Shown: positions 44,733 through 55,538 of the stretch, piece by piece | Numbering within the stretch: the first letter of the stretch is position 1 | Layout of the letters: each line of letters opens with the position of its first letter | Source of the DNA: Torulaspora globosa | Lineage: Eukaryota; Ascomycota; Saccharomycetes; Saccharomycetales; Saccharomycetaceae | Length of the DNA: 64,000 nucleotides | Assembly (NCBI RefSeq): GCF_014133895.1 | Contig: NC_050727.1 | Coordinates: 1,116,001-1,180,000 of the forward strand | Direction of reading: 5' to 3' | Made by a program: the position numbers and the translations under genes | The notes under the pieces: model-generated | Seen by the model: the letters and a program-made list of their open reading frames with translations, nothing else | What the model was told of the DNA's origin: nothing | Databases searched by the model: none

Positions 44733-46598
44733 TCAGTTATGGCGGCGGTTGCCGCTCGCCGTAGTAGCACTGTAGGAGAATCTTGAAGACAGCGAGAGAG
44801 ATCTGAGCGCCGGTCTTGACTGGCCGGCTGCAGATTTAGTAGATTCAGTAGAGGCAGCAGTTACAACGATACGACGTGCAGCCTGAGTCGTTGGTCTTCG
44901 GCTCAAAGACGGTCTGGCAGACTGTTGCTCTGCAACGGTGGATGGGGTTCGTTTCGCGGAAATGTAAACGATGCGGTCCACCTGGTTCACGTTCTTATCT
45001 TGCAGAGGCTCGCGTGAACCGGAGTATCTGAATCTTTGAAGCGGAGCGTAGTTTGCGGAGACTTTGGCGGTCGGCTGTGATGATAATGCAGGTGAGGGGC
45101 TGTTTGTGTGGTTATCAGGCTCGAGCTCGCTTAGCACTTCTTCTTCTTCTTCTTCGTCGTCGTTGAAGCGGTTTCCTTGGAGATCTGACTGCGCAGGTGA
45201 CAAGCTCGAGATTTGCGTGGGTAGTTGAGATTCCGGCACTTCAGTCTCGATTTCATCTTCATCCTGCTGTGTAGAGGAAAAGAATTTACTGGTGGTAGTT
45301 GTTGATATGACGGTGTTGTTGTCGCTTAGTTTCCTTCGCTTGATGGTTTCTTCGAGCTTGTCGACTATGGGTGTCTTGAGCGCTATGATTCGATCTAGTA
45401 CGTTTTCTTTGGCACCGCTGTCTTTCTTCTTGCTGAAGAATGAGTCAATTGATCTCTTCTTTGGAGTATTATCGTGTAGCTCTACCTGGAGATCAGATTT
45501 AGAACTTAATTGCAATTTGTGCTCTCTGTTAACCAACCTTTTACGGAAATCGTAGGGACTCAGATCTCCAATTGCGATCTTCAAATGCAAATCATGGTGA
45601 ATCCTGTCATCGTCCATCACACACTCCTTAACCTGAGTGTTTCTATCTATGACGTGACCAATGCTATCATATAATTCTTGACAGTTTGCCAGATGTTCGG
45701 GAACCTCGTTCAGAGTAACTAGCCTTCTTCTAATGGGACAAAACACTCTCTGGAACTGGAATGCAAAGTTGGCAAATCGAGTTTCGTGCTCAAAATTTGC
45801 CGGTATGCTGAGTTTTCCTTCTCGTTGTATATTCATCAGGACGCGGTCCAGTGTGTGAAATCTCTTGACAAGTTTCATTGCCGTAATCAATCCAACTTTT
45901 GGAACACCTGCCGTATAATCACATCCGGATAGGCAGACCATTAGTCGGACCTGGTCATCTGTCAATTGACTTAATGGAAACTTTTCCGGCAATTTATCAA
46001 AGTCGTCCCGACAGATCTCAATGCATTCGCCAAAATCATTCAATTTCGTTATAAGCCTCTTACAGCCAAAGATCAATAAATCCGAATCTTCGGATATGAT
46101 TCCATGAATTATTCTCTGTTTCTCCAGATATACCATCTGGGCATCGGCCTCAAAAGGAGCCACGATGTACTGTATCCGGTTGACTTTGCAATAGTCAATA
46201 ATGCATTTGGCCATCTCGGGCGTCACATCAACACATTTTTGGAAATAATCCATGGCGCTTGACTTCTCACCCATATTCCAAAGCCTCTCACCAATAGCTT
46301 TATTCTCAATCCTTTTCTCTCTTCGCCTCACTTCAGTGTCCTTCTTCACTCCTATCGCATCCCCGTCGAAGATGAAGAAAGGTTCAATCTTGAAAGATCT
46401 AAGCATGCTTATCTTTTTAATGAAGAACTTCAAATACTTTGCAGTCGGCAGGCCATTTGCAAGTTCATACGAGCAGCAACAGGCTGCTCTATGGAGCCAG
46501 GCGTAACCGTCAATCCCCAAAGTTAATCCTTCATACCTAAGCAAAGAGACAGGATTTTGGATGGGCTTCAACTGTGGAAGCAGCCCTTGAATACCCAT
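44733..46598 (-). CDS. EXO1: Exo1, 5'-3' exonuclease of DNA repair
   Basis: 621 residues (702 in S. cerevisiae; its duplicate Din7 has 430). Exo1 acts in mismatch repair, end resection and meiotic crossing over. The FEN/XPG nuclease core is complete, with metal ligands D30, D78 (FIFDGD), E150 and D152 (FEADAQ), and D171 and D173 (SEDSDL). An H3TH segment follows near VCLSGCDYTAGVPKVGL. The C-terminal 250 residues are Ser/Pro/acidic and disordered, with RSIDSFFSKK resembling a PIP-box-like element. Here one gene neighbours both the YOR032C-type HMS1 and AKR1, as expected before EXO1/DIN7 divergence. An MCB box lies about 80 bases upstream. Confidence 0.95.
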   Translation of the reverse strand: MGIQGLLPQLKPIQNPVSLLRYEGLTLGIDGYAWLHRAACCCSYELANGLPTAKYLKFFIKKISMLRSFKIEPFFIFDGDAIGVKKDTEVRRREKRIENKAIGERLWNMGEKSSAMDYFQKCVDVTPEMAKCIIDYCKVNRIQYIVAPFEADAQMVYLEKQRIIHGIISEDSDLLIFGCKRLITKLNDFGECIEICRDDFDKLPEKFPLSQLTDDQVRLMVCLSGCDYTAGVPKVGLITAMKLVKRFHTLDRVLMNIQREGKLSIPANFEHETRFANFAFQFQRVFCPIRRRLVTLNEVPEHLANCQELYDSIGHVIDRNTQVKECVMDDDRIHHDLHLKIAIGDLSPYDFRKRLVNREHKLQLSSKSDLQVELHDNTPKKRSIDSFFSKKKDSGAKENVLDRIIALKTPIVDKLEETIKRRKLSDNNTVISTTTTSKFFSSTQQDEDEIETEVPESQLPTQISSLSPAQSDLQGNRFNDDEEEEEEVLSELEPDNHTNSPSPALSSQPTAKVSANYAPLQRFRYSGSREPLQDKNVNQVDRIVYISAKRTPSTVAEQQSARPSLSRRPTTQAARRIVVTAASTESTKSAAGQSRPALRSLSLSSRFSYSATTASGNRRHN

Positions 46599-46677
46599 CC
46601 CAAACTCACCACGAATGGTATTAAATGCTACGGTTGTTCAGTTGATCATCTTGACTGAAATTTAGATCTCTTAAGAG

Positions 46678-46683
46678 ACGCGT
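46678..46683. promoter_or_regulatory. MCB element upstream of EXO1
   Basis: ACGCGT is the MluI cell-cycle box bound by MBF (Mbp1-Swi6). It is placed for G1/S expression of EXO1, a typical DNA-repair target. It is a single copy. Confidence 0.45.
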
Positions 46684-46803
46684 CACAGAGATCCGGACGC
46701 CAAAACCAAATAAAAAACGTCAACAATGCTTTTATCATACTCAAACTGCTAAAAGTCATCTATGTAGTGTCTTTTCGGGCTCTCAGAGCTATCTTGGGCT
46801 TGT

Positions 46804-49047
46804 TTATTTCTCTGGATATGAATATAGCTTGTCGTAATCGACCTCCTTGCCTGCCAACAATGCTTTGGAAGTTCGGGGCGTATAGAATATTCTCTGCCAC
46901 AAAGGTGCTGTCCTGTCACTATTGAGCCAGAAATCCTTCAAATTTGTTCTCCACCCGTAATTTGTTGGTAAGGAGAGGGCCGAGGAGTTGGGAGTTCCCA
47001 AGGCGTTACGGGAGATTCCAATAGCCTCTTTCAGCACGATTAGCCATTGGTCCATGCCGGTGATGGCGCAGAAAGTGCCAAAGCATCTCCTTGTAGTGCT
47101 ATTACGAGGTTCCAATCGAGTTTGGTCGTTAGTAGAGTCAGTGGCTGGGATTGAGTCCGACGGGCTCTTGTTTGAATCTTGATCAAGATCCTCCGGCGCT
47201 GTGCTGAAAACTTCGTTGAAGTTTGCGTTACTCATGTTCATGCGCTTTCTGTCCCTCATTACTTTGCTGAATTCATAGTTTGTGACGCCTTTAAATATTT
47301 GAAACGCCTGCACTAGGATGAGAAATCCAACCCATATTGCCTGGAAAACTGCCCATAGTAAAACTAATGTCGTGAATAAATCGAAGTTCAATCCTGCGCA
47401 GAGCTCATCGCCGATCAACCAGAAACACTTCAGTTCGCCGTTATAATCCTCTTTGCTGTCTTCCAACTCATCGAAGTATTCCATACATAAACTTGCAAAG
47501 ATGCAAATCGCAATCTCAAGTAGACCAATGAAAAATATGAATCGCTTGTGGTTCTTCAGACCGACATCGTTGTAAACCCAAGGACAATAGTGATCAAAAC
47601 GGGCAACGAGTGTCTTATTAAAAGTCGAGTACCTGCTTCTAAGCGGTTTTCTAACCCAGCTTTCGATGCAGAAATGTCTCGTATCAAATTTCCCTGACTT
47701 GAGAAGCTCACTTGTGGTTTGTCTAACAGCTTCATAGTCTCTTTCTGGTGGAATACTACCGGGATCTGCCTGAAGCAGCTTGATGAAATGATAAGTGATG
47801 GCAAGCAACGACATAGCAAGAATCACATTGGCCCAAAATTCTTCAAGTAGTGTCCAGGGGAGTATCTTTCGTATCCATACAACGGTCGCCAAAAACAGGC
47901 TGCCCGAAAATACTCCAGCATATAAAGGCGTTTTCAAAAGCGTCAATTGCGAAACACCATCCACTTCAAATGATGTTAATACAAATTTATTGAGTGCTTT
48001 GCTAGTCGCAAGAGCAAAAACTATGGTCACTGGGAGAGCCAGGAGCGGGTGAATTTGGGTAAACAGACCAAAAACCACGGCAAGGAAAACCCAAGGCGTA
48101 AAAAAAGTGACCAGTTTAGCATGGTAGCTCTTCTCGAATAGTTTCTTCAGGGGATATCCTTGAGAATCAAATCCACAATGGTTCAATGCCTCGTTCAGTG
48201 AATAAGTCGTGTTCATCTCTTGTGCTATCGCAAAACAGTCTTTGCCATCGTTTGTCTTTTGGAAAAAATCTCCTCCTTTCTGAATCAAATACATAAGCAC
48301 ATGCGGTTGGCCCTTCAAAGTGCCCCAATGTAAAGACGTGAATCCACCCGAATCGGGCACCTTTGGATAGGCACCAAACCGCAGTAAAGCCTCCACTGTG
48401 AGTGAATCACCTTGATAGGCGGCCCACAACAACGGTGTACGACCATTAGGATCCTGACAATCGACATCTATGATACCCTTGCTAACAACGAAGAACAGCA
48501 CGTAAAGCACAAGCATAATGTTCGAGCTGGTGACTGCCAGGTGCAACAGATTAAAACCTTGCTCGTCCTTCAAAGTAGGATCCGCACCATGCTCCAGCAG
48601 ATAATCCACAATGTAAACGTAGCCATATCGAGCTGCCCAATGTAGCGGTGGGGCGCGCAATGCTCCGGCCTTTGCATTGACATCTGCACCGCAGGCAACC
48701 AGATGAGCTACTACAGAAAGTCGATTATTTATACTGGCCCAATGAAGCCCAGTCACTTTCTCGACTGGATCATGATCTTCGTTAATGTTTACAAGCCCAT
48801 TCTCAATCATCTCTTTCACAGTTTTCAGATCACCCTTTTGGCAGGCAACAAAGTATGGATCCAAAACGGGATTTGCCAATTCTTCGCCTGATATTTCACC
48901 TTCATCTTGAGCATCCTCAACCTGTTGATCTCCCCCTTTCCCATCATCTTGAGCACTGTTAGATAACACAGGTTGTACCGAACTCAGTGACATATTCTCT
49001 AGCGAAATCTCCTCATAGAGCGCCTCACTTTCGCTGGGATCAACCAT
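46804..49047 (-). CDS. AKR1: Akr1, ankyrin-repeat palmitoyltransferase
   Basis: 747 residues from the ATG at 49047 (764 in S. cerevisiae). It palmitoylates Yck1/Yck2 and other clients at the Golgi and is needed for endocytosis. The N-terminal acidic region is followed by about six ankyrin repeats (about 70-270), for example [20 protein letters not shown] and [20 protein letters not shown]. Six or so membrane helices follow, with the zinc/active-site cysteine-rich domain between them. The active site reads DHYC (485-488, Cys488), which is the Akr1 variant of DHHC. Only one copy exists here, whereas S. cerevisiae has AKR1 and AKR2. Confidence 0.95.
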   Translation of the reverse strand: MVDPSESEALYEEISLENMSLSSVQPVLSNSAQDDGKGGDQQVEDAQDEGEISGEELANPVLDPYFVACQKGDLKTVKEMIENGLVNINEDHDPVEKVTGLHWASINNRLSVVAHLVACGADVNAKAGALRAPPLHWAARYGYVYIVDYLLEHGADPTLKDEQGFNLLHLAVTSSNIMLVLYVLFFVVSKGIIDVDCQDPNGRTPLLWAAYQGDSLTVEALLRFGAYPKVPDSGGFTSLHWGTLKGQPHVLMYLIQKGGDFFQKTNDGKDCFAIAQEMNTTYSLNEALNHCGFDSQGYPLKKLFEKSYHAKLVTFFTPWVFLAVVFGLFTQIHPLLALPVTIVFALATSKALNKFVLTSFEVDGVSQLTLLKTPLYAGVFSGSLFLATVVWIRKILPWTLLEEFWANVILAMSLLAITYHFIKLLQADPGSIPPERDYEAVRQTTSELLKSGKFDTRHFCIESWVRKPLRSRYSTFNKTLVARFDHYCPWVYNDVGLKNHKRFIFFIGLLEIAICIFASLCMEYFDELEDSKEDYNGELKCFWLIGDELCAGLNFDLFTTLVLLWAVFQAIWVGFLILVQAFQIFKGVTNYEFSKVMRDRKRMNMSNANFNEVFSTAPEDLDQDSNKSPSDSIPATDSTNDQTRLEPRNSTTRRCFGTFCAITGMDQWLIVLKEAIGISRNALGTPNSSALSLPTNYGWRTNLKDFWLNSDRTAPLWQRIFYTPRTSKALLAGKEVDYDKLYSYPEK

Positions 49048-49307
49048 AATTGCGGTCTCTAGCACAGAATTTGGTCAACTAATCGGTCAATACCTATTAG
49101 TTTATGCTGTTGACAAGCGGTAGGCGCTGTTTAGTGTACACTATGCTGTCCAACCGTTAGAAAATATATTGTCAGCCGCTTGATGAAGATTCAAGCAATC
49201 TTAAACATTATATAGCTCTGGAATCCATAAGTATATTCTTAATCATTACAAGTTAACCATTAGTATAATCCAACTTTTCTGTTGGACCACATTTCATAAT
49301 GTGAGCT

Positions 49308-51662
49308 CTAACACTGACATCTTTCAAGTATTATGGGAATTAACTCGGAGAACTGCGGATCTAGGTCTGCCATATGAGATGCTTTGTTCAAAGCGTCGAT
49401 TAGCTTCTTGTTTCCAATCAGATATGATCCCAACTCTAGATTGTCTGTGGTTATCACGTCAGTGAGCGCGTGCAGCAGTAGGATGAGACGCTCACTGAGC
49501 TCAACATCGTCTGTTTGATTGTGTAGAACCTCTACAGCCTTTGCCAGTAAATTTTGCCTTTTCAACAGTTCTTGAGCGATGAAGGGTACGGATACGCTAA
49601 TATTTGCGAATATGGCTGCCACGGCCCTCTGAGATTCCACGTCATCGAGCTCTAGTAACTTAACAAGAATCTCGAAGTTTCTCACACTACGTTGATTCTC
49701 GAAATTGAAAAATTTCACGGCGATGGGTTTGGGATGGCTCATTAAGTTGCTCAACAACTCTAGTGTCGATCTCTGTAGCATTATGTTTTCGTCTAACATC
49801 AAGGCCTCCACGGTGGACCAGTATTGTTCGTTTGTTGCAATGCGCCTGCACACGTCCTCACCTTGAGAGCCACTTAGCGAAGCTAGGTTAGTGAGGGCCA
49901 AAAGGGCATTGAAGGAGTCATTAACCGTTAATACGTCTTCATCAAAGAAAGGTTCTTCTTGCGTTGTTGTGCTTCGTGGAAGCAACTCAAAAAGAGGAGA
50001 AATAGCATTCACGGGGGAATACTTCTTAAAGATTATCGACGGGTTTGTGTACACCAGCATTTTCGCCAAAGACCTGGATGCCAGCACTCTTATTGGGTCT
50101 TTGGCCACTTCTTTCGTGGTCATGTATTGCAAAATCGCCGTGACACTGCCTTGTTTAATGGATTCTTGAATAAACTTCTTGTTGCTGCTAATATTGTATA
50201 TGATCCGGATTAACTGCTGTTTGGAGCCATGAGTTATGGAACCGATCAGGGAGTTCAAATCGGAAAGGAGGTTATTTTGCAACAGGTATTTCTGATTGAA
50301 CTTGAAAACATCGTCCTCACTTTCAATAGTGTTATCCGCCTCCATCTCTGTGGGTGTTTTTAAGTCCGAATATGACTTTAAGTCCCTCATTGCTCCTGCA
50401 TCGAAGGCTGTGCTGCCTTTGCTTTGCTTGGGTGAAGCGCTCAAATTGGCCAAAATGACGAGAACACCATAAAAGTTTGAGGTGATTTCTTTAGACTTGG
50501 CTAATCTGACCAATTTCTCACACGAAAACAGACTGTTCCTCAACTTTATCTTGACCGATGTCTTCAAGCTCAAGTAGGCCAGCCCTTCAATGCAGATGTT
50601 CATGTCCTCTTCGTTTTCAAATTCAGACCCATTGAACCCCTCGATAAGATACTCCGCCAACGCGTTCACATCAATGTTCTGCATGCTGGAGAAGCTCCAT
50701 GTCTTGATAAGAACCAGCGCGGAATATATTCTAAACCTTTCAACTTTCAAGGATCTTTCCAAAACACTCATATAATTCTCTGCGAGATGCGCTCTCACCG
50801 TCTCATCAATACACGCGATAGAAAAAAGCTTGAGCAGGCTGATGGTAAAATCGTCGTCATCTTGCGCCATCAATTTCTTTTCCAGCTGAGCCTTGAGGTT
50901 TTTGCCAAGCAGAATGTTCGAACATAAAGTCGTTAGCACCGGGTATAGCTCCGTTAAGATATCAACAATCTCTGAAATAGGATCGCTGCCAATGCCTACC
51001 TCCGATTCTACCACCAAGGAGTCGGTAAAGTCAAGCAGCCTCTCATTAAACTTTGCAGGAAACCTCTTGTTCAGCTCAGAGAAGATAAGCAACATCAGTG
51101 ACTTGACATCTGGCTCTTTAATACGAAGGCACAGCTCATGAACAAGGAAACCCACCTGCTCGAAACTGTAATTGAATCTGTTCAGCAACTGTAGAACGAC
51201 ATTTAGCAAATATTGTACGTGAGGGTCTTCACCATAATGTATCCTGGTCCGCAGCTCCTTCAAAAGCGGTAAAGTATCGTCGGCATTCGGAAAACAATCC
51301 ACAAATGTAGACACTGTTTTCAACGGAAGTCTCTCAAACACATCTAACGCTTGTTTGACATCGGATGCGACCAAATCCATCAAAAGTTTCCTTGATTCAA
51401 AATGGTCCTGAAAAGATCGAACCAAAACTTCCTCAACCTGTTCTGGGGACTTATCCAATTTCCTCTTTTCTTCATTAGACCCCAGAATCTCTACCAGCGC
51501 TTGATTGTATTCTTCAGCATCGACCACCGTCAACTGTTCCTGAACCCTTGCACACAAGTTTTCGACCGCCGTCTGAGCATCTGAGGACTCGCTCATCGTA
51601 CCCTGGACTTCACTTTTGATCACCATTGAGAACCTATGTCTCTTGTGTTGTGTATAAGGCAT
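49308..51662 (-). CDS. SHE4: She4, UCS-domain myosin chaperone
   Basis: 784 residues (789 in S. cerevisiae). She4 folds and protects myosin motor domains (Myo4, Myo3/5) and so supports mRNA transport and endocytosis. The whole protein is helical armadillo-like repeats. Recognisable stretches include LKELRTRIHYGEDPHVQYLL, IYSALVLIKTWSF and LAYLSLKTSVKIKLR. The C-terminal half (about 400-784) is the UCS domain with LFELLPRS and LALTNLASLSG. A second ATG at residue 23 (51596) gives 762 residues and begins closer to the S. cerevisiae start, so the N-terminus is uncertain. PEX10 starts divergently about 110 bases away. Confidence 0.92.
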   Translation of the reverse strand: MPYTQHKRHRFSMVIKSEVQGTMSESSDAQTAVENLCARVQEQLTVVDAEEYNQALVEILGSNEEKRKLDKSPEQVEEVLVRSFQDHFESRKLLMDLVASDVKQALDVFERLPLKTVSTFVDCFPNADDTLPLLKELRTRIHYGEDPHVQYLLNVVLQLLNRFNYSFEQVGFLVHELCLRIKEPDVKSLMLLIFSELNKRFPAKFNERLLDFTDSLVVESEVGIGSDPISEIVDILTELYPVLTTLCSNILLGKNLKAQLEKKLMAQDDDDFTISLLKLFSIACIDETVRAHLAENYMSVLERSLKVERFRIYSALVLIKTWSFSSMQNIDVNALAEYLIEGFNGSEFENEEDMNICIEGLAYLSLKTSVKIKLRNSLFSCEKLVRLAKSKEITSNFYGVLVILANLSASPKQSKGSTAFDAGAMRDLKSYSDLKTPTEMEADNTIESEDDVFKFNQKYLLQNNLLSDLNSLIGSITHGSKQQLIRIIYNISSNKKFIQESIKQGSVTAILQYMTTKEVAKDPIRVLASRSLAKMLVYTNPSIIFKKYSPVNAISPLFELLPRSTTTQEEPFFDEDVLTVNDSFNALLALTNLASLSGSQGEDVCRRIATNEQYWSTVEALMLDENIMLQRSTLELLSNLMSHPKPIAVKFFNFENQRSVRNFEILVKLLELDDVESQRAVAAIFANISVSVPFIAQELLKRQNLLAKAVEVLHNQTDDVELSERLILLLHALTDVITTDNLELGSYLIGNKKLIDALNKASHMADLDPQFSELIPIILERCQC

Positions 51663-51771
51663 ACCTTACTGGATGGATTTTCAAGGGACAAGTTGTTGTT
51701 AAGACAATAGCCAATGGCAACAACAAAGCTGCGAAGAATGGTGCTAGTAGCGAATCTGGAACCTGAAAGCC

Positions 51772-52829
51772 ATGAGTTCTGAAGTCAGTGATATTAAGGC
51801 AGATGAAGCCTTTGAAAAATCGAAACCGTCATCGCTGTTGTTGCCGTTCGCTGACGCTCCGAGTATAGGTATGTATGTTGAAGCCCGATGGTTGTCGATA
51901 CCAGAATACTGACCGATCGACCGTTGCAACTAGTGCAAGCCAACCAGAAGGATGATCAGATTGAGGCTTTTTTGTCTGGCAAGATTGTTGAGGTGGTGAA
52001 GAATATTAAGGGACAACTATTCGCTAATACGCATTCATTGGAGATTTCAATTGCCGTTAAGTTGATATATTTGTGTTTTACGACGCTGAAGGGAGCTAGA
52101 ACATTGGGAGAGGAGTATGTGGATTTGATCTACGTGAATCGAAATGGTACGATGCTGGTGCAGCGTTACAAGAAGCTGCTGTTCATCGCTTCCTACTGTC
52201 TGGGACCTTATCTGATCTCGAAAACGCTAAGACGATACACCAGAGGCAGCGAAGATGGCTCCCCGAAGACTGCGTACTCTGTTAAGAACATCTTGAATGC
52301 GTTAGTGAACGTACATTTGATTTTGTTTTATTTCACAGGCGCGTACCACGATATATCCAAGAGATTGTTCGGACTTAAATACGCCTTGGGCCATAAGGTT
52401 GACGATAGTGAGGCAAAGTTTCGAAAAGCTAGCTCCAGTAATTACAGGTTCCTGGGTTACATCTTGCTATTGCAAGGCGCTGGTAAGTGGATTCCGTTGA
52501 TGACTCGGCAGCTAGGCTCTTTAACGAGGCGAAAAGAAAGTAATGACAGCGAATGCAAAGAAATGCCAACGGACAGCGATATTATTACCAACGTACCTTC
52601 GGAGACTCAAATCATTCATGTCGATCTGTCAGACGAGTCCCAGCTGCCGTACATCCCCAAAGCGTCCAGAACATGCATATTATGTTTGAGTGTCATGATG
52701 GATCCCAGCTGTGCTCCGTGTGGTCACATTTTCTGCTGGACTTGCATTCTTAACTGGACCAGAGAAAGACCTGAGTGCCCTCTATGCCGGCAGAATTGTA
52801 AGACGCAGCAGGTGCTGTTGCTAAGGTAG
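51772..52829 (+). CDS. PEX10: Pex10, RING peroxin of the peroxisomal ubiquitin ligase, one intron
   Basis: Exon 1 (51772-51868) and exon 2 (51934-52829) join to give 330 residues (337 in S. cerevisiae). Pex10, Pex2 and Pex12 form the membrane ligase that ubiquitinates Pex5. Exon 1 encodes the conserved LLLPFADAPSI, which splicing joins to VQANQKDDQIE, the same order as in other Pex10 proteins. Membrane helices span about 55-220 (IAVKLIYLCFTTLKGARTLG, ISKRLFGLKYALGH). The C-terminal RING reads CILCLSVMMDPSCAPCGHIF, then CWTC and CPLCRQNC. An unspliced reading from the ATG at 51888 would lose the conserved N-terminus. It lies between SHE4 and HEL2, merging YOR035 and YDR265/266. Confidence 0.93.
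51869..51933 (+). other. PEX10: Short spliceosomal intron of PEX10
   Basis: A 65-nt intron with the donor GTATGT (51869-51874), the branch-point variant TACTGAC (51907-51913) and an acceptor ending CTAG (51930-51933). It splits a valine codon. Joining the exons restores ADAPSIVQANQKD, the sequence expected at this point of Pex10. Confidence 0.9.
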
Positions 52830-52878
52830 TGAGTGACAGCCGAGGCGGAGATAGGTGTATTGTACAGACATTAGTCAT

Positions 52879-54771
52879 CTAAATACCTATGTGGAACAGC
52901 AATTGCTTCTGTTTTCCTTTCTTCTTGGTAGACGATGAGCCCGTGTTGAGTTCTGAAGCGCTGTCAGCAGCATCAAGAGATTTTTCTGGTTTTTGGCCCC
53001 ATTTCTTTGGATCTGGTAGATTTGGTCTATTGACAGGCGGTATGTATACCTTTGGTTTGGGAGTCGGTAAGCTTGGTAAATCTAAGCCTGCCAGTTTATT
53101 TGCACTACCGCTCGATAACGACGAACTGGAGGAGGATTTTTGCCTGTTTTCCAAATATTTTGGGGTGACCACAACTGAACTGTCTGCAGGGGCCTTCTTC
53201 ACCACGGGAAGTGGTGAACTTCTCTTTGGCGTGCTCAGATTTTTGTATGAGTGCGTTCTATAAGGAAGAGAGAATGGGTCATGATTCGCTGGGGGCGATT
53301 TTAAAGTGGGTAGATTCATTGTGTTAACATTTCTGCCGTGACTCGTTGACACAGAGTTGTTATTCGCACTCCAAACGCCGTTCACTATATTTGTAGAAGA
53401 GGAAGGATCTCTTGATAAACTAGGCAGCTCATTCTTTCTTGCATTTCGGGCCTCATGGGCTTCGTAAATGCTATTCAGCTCCTTGAATTTTGATGTATTA
53501 GGAGAATACGTCTCGGCAAGGTTATGAACTAACAGGTAGACATCGGCTTCTGGCGAGCTAAACAGACGTTTGTATGCGTCGAAAAGACCACGAGCGCTTA
53601 GACGATTTTTATCATAATCTTCATTGAACCTTTCGAAAGTCTCAAATTCTGATTGGGAGTTGCCAAGATAGTACTTGGCTCGTTCTTCCAGTCTCAATTT
53701 CTTCTCTCGCACGCCTTCGTTTGGAACTGCTGGTGAACTTCTTCTCGAAGAAACTGATGAAGCCGAAGAAAAGCCATTATTGAGCGTATTGTTTTCAGTA
53801 ATAACCCGAGAAGGTGCAGACATAAACGTGGACAGCTCTGATTGAAAAAGTCTAGGTTTACCTCTAATAATGTCACCATGTTCTTTCAGAATGTGGGCCT
53901 GTAGCTCCAGCTCGTCTGCAAAGACCACGAACTTGTTATCCAGGCATGTTTGCACCGTGCAAATGTAATGACAGTTCTTAAAATGGTCAAACAGCTGATC
54001 GTAGTCCCTAAAATACTGCGGTGAGGATGGATCGATTCTATCACAAATGTGGCACTTCTCATGCTGATGTCTCATGTGCAAATACAGTTCGTCATCCGAA
54101 TAGAATCTTTTCCCAGAGCAAAAAGCACACATAGGATGGCCTTTGAACCCTTTAGAGTCGCCCTTGGATTGGTGATTGCGCAGCTGGTTAGGAGTATAGA
54201 TCTTCAATTCCGTGGGGAACGCGTGCTTATGTGACGCACAGATCATACAAATGTTCTTGCTATGCTTCACTCTCAAATGCTCGTTATACTTCTTGAAGCT
54301 TCCAAAATCTTCCCTCTCCCCTTGCGGACAAAGAGAGCAATAGTATTTTAACAGTCCCAACGTGGTCTCCGCTATCTCATGGCTGGTGAAGTTTATCCCA
54401 TATTTCTCATCGTGGTCAGTAAAAACCTTGATATCCACAAACTCTTTGTCAAGCTGATCCGTAAATGTCAGGCTATCGTTCTCAGTTCTACAAATGAGAC
54501 AGGTTTTCTTCTCGTAGAGTGCACGTTGTCTGAATGCGCATCTATAACAAGTCTTGTGGGAACAGGCTGACAAGGCAACGTAAGTCAGTTTGTCGGCACA
54601 TATTAAGCAAAGATCACCGTCTTCATCGACTCCATCGCCACCTTCATGGGATTTCTTACCCTCTGATGGCCGGTTTCTAGCTTGCTTTCGGGATTTCGAG
54701 CCAGCAGTAAATTGTGAGCCCTGAGCACGCCTAAAGTTTGACTGTGGCAAAGTCTTCGATTCAGCACTCAT
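52879..54771 (-). CDS. HEL2: Hel2, RING E3 ligase of ribosome-collision quality control
   Basis: 630 residues (639 in S. cerevisiae). Hel2 (ZNF598 in animals) senses collided ribosomes and ubiquitinates uS10 to start RQC. The N-terminal RING lies at about 55-97 (CLICADKLTYVALSACSHKT, CYRC, CLIC). C2H2-type fingers follow between about 140 and 300, for example CSLCPQG with HLRVKHSKNICMICASH, CAFCSGKRFYSDDELYLHMR and CHICDRI. The C-terminal half is Ser/Pro-rich with a Lys-rich end. Position matches YDR266C. The 3' end faces PEX10 across about 50 bases. Confidence 0.95.
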   Translation of the reverse strand: MSAESKTLPQSNFRRAQGSQFTAGSKSRKQARNRPSEGKKSHEGGDGVDEDGDLCLICADKLTYVALSACSHKTCYRCAFRQRALYEKKTCLICRTENDSLTFTDQLDKEFVDIKVFTDHDEKYGINFTSHEIAETTLGLLKYYCSLCPQGEREDFGSFKKYNEHLRVKHSKNICMICASHKHAFPTELKIYTPNQLRNHQSKGDSKGFKGHPMCAFCSGKRFYSDDELYLHMRHQHEKCHICDRIDPSSPQYFRDYDQLFDHFKNCHYICTVQTCLDNKFVVFADELELQAHILKEHGDIIRGKPRLFQSELSTFMSAPSRVITENNTLNNGFSSASSVSSRRSSPAVPNEGVREKKLRLEERAKYYLGNSQSEFETFERFNEDYDKNRLSARGLFDAYKRLFSSPEADVYLLVHNLAETYSPNTSKFKELNSIYEAHEARNARKNELPSLSRDPSSSTNIVNGVWSANNNSVSTSHGRNVNTMNLPTLKSPPANHDPFSLPYRTHSYKNLSTPKRSSPLPVVKKAPADSSVVVTPKYLENRQKSSSSSSLSSGSANKLAGLDLPSLPTPKPKVYIPPVNRPNLPDPKKWGQKPEKSLDAADSASELNTGSSSTKKKGKQKQLLFHIGI

Positions 54772-55538
54772 TTCAACAAGTCAGATCCCCCTTTCAGGCC
54801 TTATTGGACCTGCTCTATAGTTGTTTGAAGTCTTGATGAAAAGATTTGCAATATTATAAGCTGCAAACGCGGTGCGACGTCTTCTCAGCAAAATGAGTAT
54901 TATTGTCGAAAGATCAAAGGTAATAAAGAGCTTCGTCAAGGCGCCATTGAGTCCTGACATTATCACCACCAAATTCTGGCAGTCGACTTTATATAAAGCA
55001 GTGAGCATGGCCATTTTTTCTTGACTTCAAAGCGATCTAAGAGCTTATCCGGCTTGTCGACGAGCAATGCTCGAGAAATTTGGATTTAGAGGATCCAGCT
55101 CTAGCCTCGTACTACTGATAGCACCACCAGTATGGTAGCTTTTGTCCTAGAACGTAGCTGTAAAGTAGAGTTTACCTTGCTTAAGTTAAAGGCTAGCCTC
55201 CGGCACATTACTCGTTAGCACATTCATCACAAGTAAGACGACGGTAGGTGATTTGCAATTGGATGGGAAGTTACGCCATTGGAATAAGTGACCGCAGTCT
55301 TGGCCGATGATCCTGCCCGAAGTTCGCTCAAGGACAAACCTGAAGCTCTCTGAAAGGGTGTTGTTTAGAACACAACTCTACGAAGTTGCTAGCAGCCGGC
55401 TGGAGGCTGCTCTCTTCACTAGCATCTGCTGTAGTAAGCTTATTACTATACTGCCTTATCTGTTCGCCTTTACTTGTAGAATCTCAAGCGACGTCCCCCC
55501 AGTAGCTACGTTAGAAACAGGATAACCACTAATCTGCC
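54772..55538. other. Divergent intergenic region between HEL2 and PEP12
   Basis: About 770 bases. A 43-codon ORF (54893-55024, plus strand) and a 77-codon ORF on the opposite strand (54781-55014) overlap each other; neither resembles a known family and their lengths are within chance. No RNA gene was recognised. Confidence 0.5.

Noticed and set aside
51888..52829. Intronless PEX10 starting at 51888
   Set aside because: It would replace the conserved PFADAPSI N-terminus with unrelated residues, while canonical donor and acceptor and a near-canonical branch point give the expected protein.
54893..55024. 43-codon plus-strand ORF between HEL2 and PEP12
   Set aside because: Length is within chance, it overlaps an equally unsupported ORF on the other strand, and no small-protein family was recognised.
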